Shown here: positions 14,095 through 20,759 of the stretch, in pieces
Layout: every line of letters begins with the position of its first letter
Numbering within the stretch: position 1 is the stretch's first letter
IMG/VR virus record: IMGVR_UViG_3300034004_000012
Span: 1-28,534 of that record
Length of the DNA: 28,534 nucleotides
From: a virus
Reading direction: 5' to 3' (one strand)
Made by a program: the position numbers and the translations under genes
The notes under the pieces: generated by a model
Told to the model about the DNA's origin: nothing
Databases searched by the model: none
What the model saw: the letters and a program-made list of their open reading frames with translations, nothing else

Positions 14095-14531
14095 CCGATG
14101 CCCTGACCCTCGACTTCGGCCCGGGACGCTACACCTTCCGCCTCCCCATGGCGCGCATCATCGAGGTCGAGCGGCTCTGCGGCGATAAGTCGATCGTCGC
14201 GATGTACGAGGAGATGTCAGCGGGCATCGGCATCGGTCGGGACGACGACGAGGCGCGGTTTGTCGGCGCCGGAACTGCCCGCATTAAGGACGTCTTCGAG
14301 ATCATCCGCTGTGCCGCCATCGGCGGCGGCGAGGCCGAGATCGCGGGCGAGACCGTCAAGGTCGCTCCCAACGACGCCGCGCGACTGGTCAGCGAGTATG
14401 TCGACGGCCGCCCCTACTCCGAAACGGTGCCCGTCGCCTGGGCCATTCTCCACCACACTGTGATGGACGCCCGGCTCAAAAAAAAAGCGCCGGAGCAGGT
14501 GGGCACAAGCCCTATGACCGCGGCAGCATAA
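14091..14531 (+). CDS. Tail assembly chaperone, GTA gp10-like (short form)
   Basis: The protein is 146 residues and starts at a GTG overlapping the tail tube stop. Residues 8-60 (LDFGPGRYTFRLPMARIIEVERLCGDKSIVAMYEEM), then KDVFEIIRCAAIGGG and VAWAILHHTVM, fit the GTA_gp10 tail assembly chaperone family. The chaperone coats the tape measure during tail assembly. Near the end, nine A residues at 14478-14486 (codons AAA AAA AAA) give a classic slippery site, and the -1 frame continues to 14701. The short form is made by ribosomes that do not slip. Confidence 0.85.
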   Translation: MTDALTLDFGPGRYTFRLPMARIIEVERLCGDKSIVAMYEEMSAGIGIGRDDDEARFVGAGTARIKDVFEIIRCAAIGGGEAEIAGETVKVAPNDAARLVSEYVDGRPYSETVPVAWAILHHTVMDARLKKKAPEQVGTSPMTAAA

Positions 14532-14701
14532 TCGCGTCGTGCGGGGTGCTCCGGCTGGACTGGCGTGACGTCGGTGCGGGCGAGCTGGCGGAGGCTGTGG
14601 AAGCCCACAACGCGGTGAACAGCGGGCCGGCCAAGGACGCCGCCGAACCTGCGTCAGCGGAGTTCAGGGCGTTCATGAAGGGGCGGTTTGGGCGGGGCTA
14701 G
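14091..14701 (+). CDS. Tail assembly chaperone, -1 frameshift long form
   Basis: If ribosomes slip back one base on A-AAA-AAA at 14480-14486, reading continues from AGC at 14486 for 71 codons to TAG at 14699-14701, giving a 203-residue fusion. The downstream frame has no ATG near its beginning, is well composed (HKPYDRGSIIASCGVLRLDWRDVG; AEFRAFMKGRFGRG), and ends in an FMKGRFGRG-type tail. Established: many long-tailed phages make G/GT-like chaperone pairs this way. The slip is inferred from sequence and gene position. Nothing else explains coding potential in 14532-14701. Confidence 0.7.
14478..14487 (+). other. Slippery A9 run for programmed -1 frameshift
   Basis: Nine consecutive A bases followed by G, in frame as three lysine codons. 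The heptamer A-AAA-AAA at 14480-14486 fits the X-XXY-YYZ rule. Such a run is conspicuous in an otherwise GC-rich gene and lies where the -1 frame becomes open. Confidence 0.7.
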
Positions 14702-14749
14702 TCTGCTCAGCAGCGTCCCTGGGCGCGGACCCAAGAGGGGGGTGACACC

Positions 14750-14768
14750 GTTACAGTGCTCACGTAAC
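14750..14768. promoter_or_regulatory. Small inverted repeat before accessory pair
   Basis: GTTAC (14750-14754) and GTAAC (14764-14768) face each other across nine bases, ending 10 nt before the ATG at 14779. The arms are short, so this could be an operator or chance. The ribosome site of the gene itself is weak. Confidence 0.25.
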
Positions 14769-14778
14769 TGGATTGAGC

Positions 14779-15075
14779 ATGAGCACCTTCGCGATTTTAA
14801 CACGTGTGGCGGGGCAGAACCTCGAGGGCTATGTTGCAGCGGCATATCCCGATAATCATTATGTGTGGTCGCCCTCTGTTGTGTTTGTACAATCCTCAGG
14901 CACTGCGCGTGAGATTAGCGAGCGCGTCGGTATCACCCGTAAAGACGCGGCCGGGAACCTGACGGGCGCTATCAATCAGGCTGTCGTCGTAGAGATCAAG
15001 CCGAGCTACTGGGGCTTCACTGACCAGACCCTTTGGGGTTGGCTGAAAAGCTCCTTCGAGACGCCAAACTCATGA
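14779..15075 (+). CDS. Accessory small protein, possibly Cas2-like ferredoxin fold
   Basis: The protein is 98 residues from ATG 14779 (a TTG at 14773 is also in frame). It has the order strand (MSTFAILTRVAG), helix (LEGYVAAAY), strand (VVFVQSSG), helix (TAREISERVGI), strand (AVVVEIKPSYWGF), helix (TLWGWLKSSF). This beta-alpha-beta order resembles small Cas2/SinR-like ferredoxin-fold proteins, though no catalytic residues can be assigned. It is visibly less GC-rich than the tail genes. Its stop overlaps the next ATG (ATGA), so the two genes form a coupled pair inserted between the tail chaperone and the tape measure. The fold call is a guess from pattern only. Confidence 0.6.
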   Translation: MSTFAILTRVAGQNLEGYVAAAYPDNHYVWSPSVVFVQSSGTAREISERVGITRKDAAGNLTGAINQAVVVEIKPSYWGFTDQTLWGWLKSSFETPNS

Positions 15076-15524
15076 GCCGAACGCGCGGCGGATCGGCTCC
15101 AGAAGGCGCGCCCGGAGAGCTGCCACAGGGCGCACCTGAGGAGCTGTTCCCCACGAACAACATCCGATTCGTGATCTGGGAGGTCGCGAGGCTCACCGAA
15201 CGGGTCGACAACATCAGCGCGGCTGTCGACAAGGTCGGAGAATCAATCGCGAAGGGGTTTGACCGTCACTCGGCGGATCTGAAAGAGCGCATTGGCGAGC
15301 TGAAGCAGCCCATGGTCGATCTGCGGGCCGACGTTAAGGAGCGGCACTCTGAACTGAAAAAGCCCATCGAGGACGTGGAATCTGACGTGAAGGGCCTCAG
15401 AACAGAGATCGAGGAAATCGGACGGAAGGTAGCCTTCGTTAAAGGTGCCATGTGGGTTTTGGGCGGACTCTTCGCGATCCTCCTCCTCGTGGCAGCCGCA
15501 TTCCTGCGGAAGCTTTTGGAGTAG
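15072..15524 (+). CDS. Coiled-coil protein with C-terminal membrane anchor
   Basis: The protein is 150 residues from the ATG overlapping the previous stop (start 15072, 13 codons inside the longest frame). Residues 1-30 are Pro/Gly-rich; about 35-120 form a long coiled coil with repeats of the type LKERIGELKQPMVDLRADVKERHSELKKPIEDVE; residues about 125-146 (GAMWVLGGLFAILLLVAAAFL) are a membrane helix, with basic residues after it. It would be a tail-anchored cytoplasmic coiled coil. Coupled translation with the small protein before it suggests that they act together. Superinfection exclusion or defence is a reasonable but untested idea. Confidence 0.7.
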   Translation: MSRTRGGSAPEGAPGELPQGAPEELFPTNNIRFVIWEVARLTERVDNISAAVDKVGESIAKGFDRHSADLKERIGELKQPMVDLRADVKERHSELKKPIEDVESDVKGLRTEIEEIGRKVAFVKGAMWVLGGLFAILLLVAAAFLRKLLE

Positions 15525-15544
15525 CGGGTCGGAAGCCGTGCCGA

Positions 15545-15796
15545 CTAGACCCCGTACCGCTTATTCCCGCCGCTCGTGATGCAATACCGCCCGCCGCGCG
15601 GTCCGATGCAGACATCGCCGCCGTTGCAAGGGCAAGATCCCGCGGTGGTGCCGCGCGAACCGTACGCCGAGTAGCCGCCGGTCTTCGCCCGCTTCGACTT
15701 CTTCGCGTAGCTGTACCGGCGTTTCGCATCCGCCTGCTCCGCAATGCAGCCGGAGAAGGCTAGGGCGAGCGCGCCCAGAGCCAGTGTGATCCGCAT
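15545..15796 (-). CDS. Cys-rich putative lipoprotein with basic adaptor-like end
   Basis: The protein is 83 residues with a GGGGGGAG ribosome site. The first 17 residues form a signal peptide ending LALAFSGC, a plausible lipobox with Cys17. The mature part is basic (KRRYSYAKKSKRAK) and then Cys-rich (C55, C57, C63, C72). The end GPRGGRYCITSGGNKRYGV resembles the short basic adaptor-type motif (PF08789-like GPRGGxYxxxxxGxKxY). It should be exported to the periplasm or outer membrane. It lies on the reverse strand next to another reverse accessory gene. Lipoprotein morons often block superinfection; here that is only inference. Confidence 0.65.
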   Translation of the reverse strand: MRITLALGALALAFSGCIAEQADAKRRYSYAKKSKRAKTGGYSAYGSRGTTAGSCPCNGGDVCIGPRGGRYCITSGGNKRYGV

Positions 15797-15940
15797 TGTC
15801 TGCTCCCCCCGAGTCGATCTGAGGTGAGGCTAACGGCGAAGCGGGCGGCGTCTAGTCCAGCGGCAACCGTGCGTGGCCGAGGCAACAGTCCGGGTCGGGC
15901 AGGTCAGCGGAATGATTACAAGAGATTGCATAAGCCGCGC

Positions 15941-16174
15941 TTACCGGCGGCCAGCGCGCCCTTCCGCTTCTGCTGCGGCCTCTAGCCGATCAGCCTCGCG
16001 CTCAAGGTTCTCTGCCGCCTGCCGCTCGGACATCGCATTGTATGCAGAGTTCACCTCGTCGATCACGCGATCCTGCCTGTTGAGCTCTCCCATGACCGAC
16101 AGGATTAGGACGGCGAGCAGTGCGGTCGCGACATTTCCAAGAAACACGCCCAGTGCGACTCTACCAATGGACAA
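15941..16174 (-). CDS. Accessory membrane protein with coiled-coil tail
   Basis: I start this at TTG 16174 because AAGGAG lies six bases upstream on that strand; a GTG at 16189 and longer frames reaching into the tape measure gene are less likely. The 77-residue product has one membrane helix (RVALGVFLGNVATALLAVLILSVMG, about 5-29) and a charged helical tail (AYNAMSERQAAENLEREADRLEAAAEAE). Its Shine-Dalgarno sequence directly abuts the element copy at 16186. It may be transcribed with the Cys-rich lipoprotein gene 144 bases downstream. Function unknown. Confidence 0.6.
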   Translation of the reverse strand: MSIGRVALGVFLGNVATALLAVLILSVMGELNRQDRVIDEVNSAYNAMSERQAAENLEREADRLEAAAEAEGRAGRR

Positions 16175-16185
16175 GTGCCTCTCCT

Positions 16186-16222
16186 TCACGGCGGTAACGA
16201 TTGGCTGGTCGCATAGCGTAAC
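16186..16222 (+). promoter_or_regulatory. Late-unit element copy 6 (before tape measure)
   Basis: The 13-mer reads TCACGGCGGTAAC (one mismatch, second base). CGTAAC follows 18 nt after GGTAAC. The element begins 62 nt before the tape measure ATG, which has a GGAG site. The mismatch lies where the divergent gene's ribosome site and alternative GTG start begin, so both strands compete for the same bases. Confidence 0.55.
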
Positions 16223-16247
16223 GGGGTGAGGCAACCCCGGAGCCGCC

Positions 16248-19058
16248 ATGCCCACCGTCGATCCTGTGATCCTCCGTCTATCGGTGGAAGCCGGCAACTA
16301 TGAGAGACAGCTTCGTCAGACCACCCTTTCCGCTGACCGTAGCCTTGCCAAGCAGGAGGCCGCATTCACCCGGTTAGAGCGCCAGGTGCGCGCGTCATCG
16401 GGCGACATGAGCGGCAGTCTGAAAGCGCTCGCCGGATCCTTTGCTGCGTACTTCTCCGGGCGCGAGTTGGTCGGCATCATCGACTCGTTCACCCAGTTCC
16501 AGAACAAGCTGCGTGTCGCCGGGGTGGAAGGTTCCGCACTAGGCGAGGTTCAGGATCGGCTGTTCGCATCGGCGCAGCGCTACGGCGTTGAAATCGGCGC
16601 TCTCGGCGGGCTGTTCGGTTCGTTGACGCAGGCGTCGAAGGAACTTGGCGCATCACAGGAGCAGGTGTTCAAGCTGACGGACACCGTCTCGGCCGCCTTG
16701 AAGGTGTCGGGTGCCTCTGCTGGCGAGGCGTCCGGGGCGCTTCAGCAGCTGGGTCAGTCCCTCCGCGGCACGAAGGTGCAAGCCGAAGAATATAATAGCC
16801 TGCTGGATGGTCTCTTTCCCTTGCTGCAGGCGGCTGCAGACGGCTCGGAGAGGTTCGGCGGCTCCGTCGGCAAGCTCACTGCGGCCGTGAAAGATGGAAA
16901 GGTCACGAGTGCGGAGTTCTTCGCGGCGATACTCAATGGCTCGGCGGCACTGGAGGCGAAAGCCGCAAAATCCGTGACGACGGTTTCCCAGGCGTTCACA
17001 CAGCTCGGCAACGCCCTGACCATCTACGTCGGCCAGGCAGCCCAGACGAGTGGGACGCAAGCAGCTCTTGCCGAAGGCATCGGCGCACTAGCGCGCAACA
17101 TCGACGTGATCATTCCGGCGGTCGTGGCTCTCGGTGTCGCACTGGGCGTCGGGTACGTTGCGAATGCCACGAAGGCTGCGATCGCAACCCGGGGTGTGCA
17201 GGGCGCGATGCTCGGCGCGTTCGGTGGGCCAGTTGGACTTTTAATCAGCGGCTTGGTGATCGCGATCGGTGCCCTCTCCGCCGAGGCCACGCGCCACGAT
17301 GCCGTGATCCTCGACATCAATCAGCGTTATGACGAGATGCGGCAGAGGCTCGCGGCGGCGGGCGGCGAAGCTGGTCGTGCGGCGGGTCAGACGACAGGAG
17401 TTGGCTCCGCAGCTGCCGGTGCTGTGCCGGGTGTGGAAAGCCTGACCGGCAAGGTTCGATCGCTTGCAGACGAGCTCTATCGTCAGGCTGACGCGGCGAA
17501 GAAGGCACGGATAGCGACAGCAGCGAAAGCAGTCGCCGATGCGGAGCGGCGAGAGATCGCAGCAGGGAATGAAACCGCAGCGGCAAGAAGCGCGTCAGTC
17601 AGCCAGTTACGACGTGGTGATTTCCTCAATAACATCGGTGTGCTCGGTCGTGCAGTCGTAGGCGGCGCAAGGAATACGCTTTCCGGCGGCCGCACCGATC
17701 GCGAAGCAGCGGCGGCGTATGCCCAAGCGGTTCAGCTCAGCCAGCAGGCGAAAAAGGAGCTGGCAGACGCCTACCGCGGGCCCAACGGCGGCGGCACGAG
17801 TGGCGGCGGCGGTAGAACTGCCGAGCCGAAGAAGACGAAGAAGGGTCGCGCTGGCCTGTCTGCGGAGACGCTGGCCAACCGCGCGGAACGCGAAGCCGAG
17901 CAGCGTCGGGAGGAGCAGCAGCGCATTTCTGACCAGATCGCCACAGCTCAGCTCGGCTATCTGCAGGAACTCGCGAGCACCACGCAATCGGCGGCGGAGC
18001 GAGCGAAGCTGGAGGTCGCCGCAGTTGAGGCGACCCGCGTCGCCAACGAGCAGGATCTGCGCAACAACGAGAAGCTGAATGCTGCGCAACTCGCCCAGCT
18101 CATCTCGATCAACGACCGTACGGCTGCGGTTCGGAAACGACAGGTCGACGAGCGTGAAGCCGAGCGGGTCCGCCTGCAAGCCCTCTCCCTCACCCAAGAC
18201 GCGCTGCGCGCGGAAGATGACCTCCTGCAGTTGCAGTCGGGCCTCGCCGGCTCTCAGTCTGAGCGCCGCGGCATCGAGCTGCGCCGTCTGGACATCGCCG
18301 ATCGGCTTGAGCGAGCGGCTCTAGCGGAGGAGATTGCGGCGGCCGCGATCGCTGGAGATACCGCCCGGTTAGCCGGCGCTCGCAAGCGCCTCGCCGATCT
18401 GGAGGAGAAGAAGGCGCTCCAGACCGAAGACGTACGCCGCGGGACGGAAACGCCCGGCCAGCGCTACAACCGAGAGATCCGCAAGACGGCCGGTGAAATC
18501 AACGAGGACGTCGAGGCGATACAGGTCCGCGGGCTAAACGAGCTCAACGACGGCCTTGCCGACGCGATCATGGGTGCCAAGTCGCTGGGGGAGGCCTTCA
18601 GCAATGTGGCCAATCAGATCATCGGAGACCTCATCCGCATTGCGATCCAGCAGGCAATCATCAAGCCGCTCGCCGGTGCTCTGTTCGGCGGCGGCGCCGG
18701 CGGCGCGCTGAGCTCACTGGGCTCTCTCTTCGGTCGAGCTTCGGGAGGGTACGTCGCGCCGGGCCAGATGGTCCGTGTCAACGAGGCCGGCAGCCCGGGT
18801 CGCGTCGAGGGGTTCCGCCCCGTCGGCGGCGGCACCATTGTCCCGCTCGGCCAGATGAACACACTACCGGCGGGTGGCGGCGCGTCGGGCAACATACTGG
18901 TGCGCGTGATGCTGTCGGATGATCTTCGCGCGGAAGTTGCTCAAGTTCGCAGCGATATGCCGGGTATCGCGGTGGAAGTCGTCAGGGCCAGCGCCCCTGC
19001 CCTCATCGATGCCGCCACGACGACGACCTTCGCCCGCATGCGCAGTCCGACCCTCTGA
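16248..19058 (+). CDS. Tail tape measure protein
   Basis: The protein is 936 residues. Residues 1-250 fit the tape measure N-terminal domain (DPVILRLSVEAGNYERQLRQT; FTQFQNKLRVAGVEGSALGEVQDRLFASAQRYGVEIGAL). Hydrophobic segments at about 280-345 (VIIPAVVALGVALGVGYVA, GPVGLLISGLVIAIGALSA) are typical of tape measures that insert in the host membrane. A long helical charged middle is followed by the lambda-like end (QAIIKPLAGALFGGGAGGA, RASGGYVAPGQMVRVNEAG). It sets tail length and is ejected ahead of DNA. By the usual 0.15 nm per residue rule the tail would be near 140 nm. The stop codon is part of element copy 7. Confidence 0.95.
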   Translation: MPTVDPVILRLSVEAGNYERQLRQTTLSADRSLAKQEAAFTRLERQVRASSGDMSGSLKALAGSFAAYFSGRELVGIIDSFTQFQNKLRVAGVEGSALGEVQDRLFASAQRYGVEIGALGGLFGSLTQASKELGASQEQVFKLTDTVSAALKVSGASAGEASGALQQLGQSLRGTKVQAEEYNSLLDGLFPLLQAAADGSERFGGSVGKLTAAVKDGKVTSAEFFAAILNGSAALEAKAAKSVTTVSQAFTQLGNALTIYVGQAAQTSGTQAALAEGIGALARNIDVIIPAVVALGVALGVGYVANATKAAIATRGVQGAMLGAFGGPVGLLISGLVIAIGALSAEATRHDAVILDINQRYDEMRQRLAAAGGEAGRAAGQTTGVGSAAAGAVPGVESLTGKVRSLADELYRQADAAKKARIATAAKAVADAERREIAAGNETAAARSASVSQLRRGDFLNNIGVLGRAVVGGARNTLSGGRTDREAAAAYAQAVQLSQQAKKELADAYRGPNGGGTSGGGGRTAEPKKTKKGRAGLSAETLANRAEREAEQRREEQQRISDQIATAQLGYLQELASTTQSAAERAKLEVAAVEATRVANEQDLRNNEKLNAAQLAQLISINDRTAAVRKRQVDEREAERVRLQALSLTQDALRAEDDLLQLQSGLAGSQSERRGIELRRLDIADRLERAALAEEIAAAAIAGDTARLAGARKRLADLEEKKALQTEDVRRGTETPGQRYNREIRKTAGEINEDVEAIQVRGLNELNDGLADAIMGAKSLGEAFSNVANQIIGDLIRIAIQQAIIKPLAGALFGGGAGGALSSLGSLFGRASGGYVAPGQMVRVNEAGSPGRVEGFRPVGGGTIVPLGQMNTLPAGGGASGNILVRVMLSDDLRAEVAQVRSDMPGIAVEVVRASAPALIDAATTTTFARMRSPTL

Positions 19059-19091
19059 CGGCGGTAACCCGAGGGCCCCTTGTTCCGTAGC
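19056..19091 (+). promoter_or_regulatory. Late-unit element copy 7 (before distal tail gene)
   Basis: A perfect TGACGGCGGTAAC that begins with the tape measure stop codon TGA. CGTAGC follows 17 nt after GGTAAC. It begins 44 nt before the ATG at 19100, which has no Shine-Dalgarno sequence, so this copy fits the leaderless model well. Confidence 0.65.
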
Positions 19092-19099
19092 TCGCGGCA

Positions 19100-19702
19100 A
19101 TGCCCGAGATCGCCTTCCCCGTCGGGTATGACGTCGTCTCCGAAGAATGGGACATCGATGTTCCCGCCCAAGTCAACCGCTCCGGCTGGACCGGCACACG
19201 TAAGGTGATCGGGCTGCCCGGGGCGCCGATCTGGCGTGCCACGGTAGCGCTGGAGCCGATCGCGACGGAGCTGAGCGAGCGAGCGCTCCGGGCCTTCCTG
19301 CTGAAGCTCAAGGGGGTGCAGAACACGTTTCGCCTTCCGGCCGCATGTTCTCAGACGAATGCTGCAGGCGCGACCGTCAGGACGGGTGCAAACGCAGGCC
19401 TAACGGTACCGCTGCAGGGCCTGCCAGCCAACCAAACGGTGCTCGCCGAAGGTCAATTCCTGACCGTGCTGTTGCCGAGCGGCCATCGCCGCCTGGTGTG
19501 TCTCACGGCCGACCTGAACAGCAACGGCGTCGGCCAAGGTACGGCCACTTTCGAGCCCGAGCTAGGCGAGGTGCCAGCGGCCGGCACCGCAGTCGAGCTG
19601 GCCAACCCCTATGCCCTCATGGCACTCGCCGCGCCGCGCAACGGCTGGTCTCGCGAGAATGGCGTCGCGACCTTCCGCTTTCAGGCGGAAGAAGCCCGGT
19701 GA
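19100..19702 (+). CDS. Distal tail protein (position of GTA gp12)
   Basis: The protein is 200 residues and beta-rich (IAFPVGYDVVSEEWDIDVPAQVNRSGWTGTRKVIGLPGAPIWRATVALEPI; LPSGHRRLVCLTADLNSNGVGQGTATFEPELGEVPAAGTAVEL). It lies immediately after the tape measure, where lambda M and GTA gp12 are placed, and is coupled to the next gene by GTGA. The sequence does not show a clear DUF2460 match, so the role is assigned by order and size. Confidence 0.65.
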   Translation: MPEIAFPVGYDVVSEEWDIDVPAQVNRSGWTGTRKVIGLPGAPIWRATVALEPIATELSERALRAFLLKLKGVQNTFRLPAACSQTNAAGATVRTGANAGLTVPLQGLPANQTVLAEGQFLTVLLPSGHRRLVCLTADLNSNGVGQGTATFEPELGEVPAAGTAVELANPYALMALAAPRNGWSRENGVATFRFQAEEAR

Positions 19703-20358
19703 GCCGCCCCGACGCAACGGCAGCGGCCGCACTTGACGCGCAGGTCATCCGCCCCGTCTTCTTCTGTTACCTCGACATCGTCGGCGACCCGTTGCGCGCG
19801 TGCACGGCAGGCCAGTCGATCGCGTTCGCGCCCGGCGCCACTGGTGAGCCTGATCTCGACGGCCACACCTACGACGGCATCAATCCGCGCTTCATCGACA
19901 TCGGTCCGGTTCGCCAGAAGGACGGCGGTTCAGACTCGATCACCTGCAAGCTGTCGGGCCTGGTCACGCTCGACACGGCGCTGCTCAACATCATCGGCAG
20001 TCCCGCCAACTGGCAAGGGCGGACCGCGCGCCTCTGGCGCACCATCCGCGACGCCGCCGGCACGCAACAGGGCGCGATCCAGCATCTTTTCACCGGCTGG
20101 ATGACCAGCCTCGTCATCGCCGGTTCGCCAGAGGGGCAGACGATCAACCTGACCATCCAGTCGTATCTGGCCGCATTCTCGGGCGCGAGCGGCCGCACCT
20201 ATCTCGACCAGGAACAATTCGACCCGGGCGACCTTTCGGCGCGCGCTTCCATCGCGCTCGCGAACGGGTTGGGCAGCCCGCTGCTCAATGGAACGCCGGC
20301 CTCCACGGATGGCGGTTACGTCCAGCCGCTCCGCTTTGACGGCGGCATGCCATGGTGA
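19699..20358 (+). CDS. Tail-tip/hub protein (position of GTA gp13, DUF2163-like)
   Basis: The protein is 219 residues from a GTG overlapping the previous stop; the upstream extension of the frame overlaps the distal tail gene and is discarded. Features are ALDAQVIRPVFFCYLDIVGDPLRACT, GHTYDGINPRFIDIGPVRQKDGGSDSITCKLSGL and a long beta-rich core ending IQSYLAAFSG. The domain order and size suit the gp13/lambda L-type hub component that binds the distal tail ring. Cysteines are present (C23, C34, C83) but show no iron-sulphur spacing. Overlaps the peptidase-like gene by seven bases. Confidence 0.6.
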   Translation: MSRPDATAAAALDAQVIRPVFFCYLDIVGDPLRACTAGQSIAFAPGATGEPDLDGHTYDGINPRFIDIGPVRQKDGGSDSITCKLSGLVTLDTALLNIIGSPANWQGRTARLWRTIRDAAGTQQGAIQHLFTGWMTSLVIAGSPEGQTINLTIQSYLAAFSGASGRTYLDQEQFDPGDLSARASIALANGLGSPLLNGTPASTDGGYVQPLRFDGGMPW

Positions 20359-20759
20359 GGCTGCCCGATTGGGAAGATCGGCTGCACGCCTACCTCGACC
20401 GGCTCGCCGGCGCAGCGTTCGTGTGGGGCAAGCATGACTGCGCGCTGTTCGCGGCAGGGGCCGTGCAGGCCATAACTGACAGGGATCCCGCAGCAACCTT
20501 CCGCGGCCGGTACACCACGGCGCGCGGTTCCGTTCGCGCGTTGCGGCGGTGGGGAGCGGGAGACCTCGAGAAGACGGTGGCGGCCATGTTTCCAGACCGA
20601 GCGTCTGCGTTCGCCCGCCGCGGAGACCTGGTGCTGGTCGGCGACATGGTCGGTGTCTGCGTGGGCGCGGACGCGCTGCTGGTGGGGGAGGAAGACGGAG
20701 AGCCCGGCCTCGTCCGTGCACCTCGTGCCACTTGGTCCCGCTGCTGGAGCGTCGGCTGA
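20352..20759 (+). CDS. NlpC/P60-like tail peptidase (DUF6950-type)
   Basis: The protein is 135 residues. FVWGKHDCALFAAGAVQAITD contains the Cys of an NlpC/P60-like active site (C30), and ARRGDLVLVGD matches the second conserved region (RxGDLVL). No clean downstream His is obvious in the usual position, so catalytic function is not certain. It sits where lambda K and GTA gp14 lie: between hub and tip proteins. These peptidases help the tail breach peptidoglycan. TGATG overlap couples it to the tip protein gene. Confidence 0.75.
   Translation: MVRLPDWEDRLHAYLDRLAGAAFVWGKHDCALFAAGAVQAITDRDPAATFRGRYTTARGSVRALRRWGAGDLEKTVAAMFPDRASAFARRGDLVLVGDMVGVCVGADALLVGEEDGEPGLVRAPRATWSRCWSVG

Noticed and set aside
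15941-16297. Longer version of the reverse-strand membrane gene starting at 16297
   Set aside because: It would overlap the tape measure start and has no ribosome site, whereas the TTG at 16174 has AAGGAG at proper spacing.
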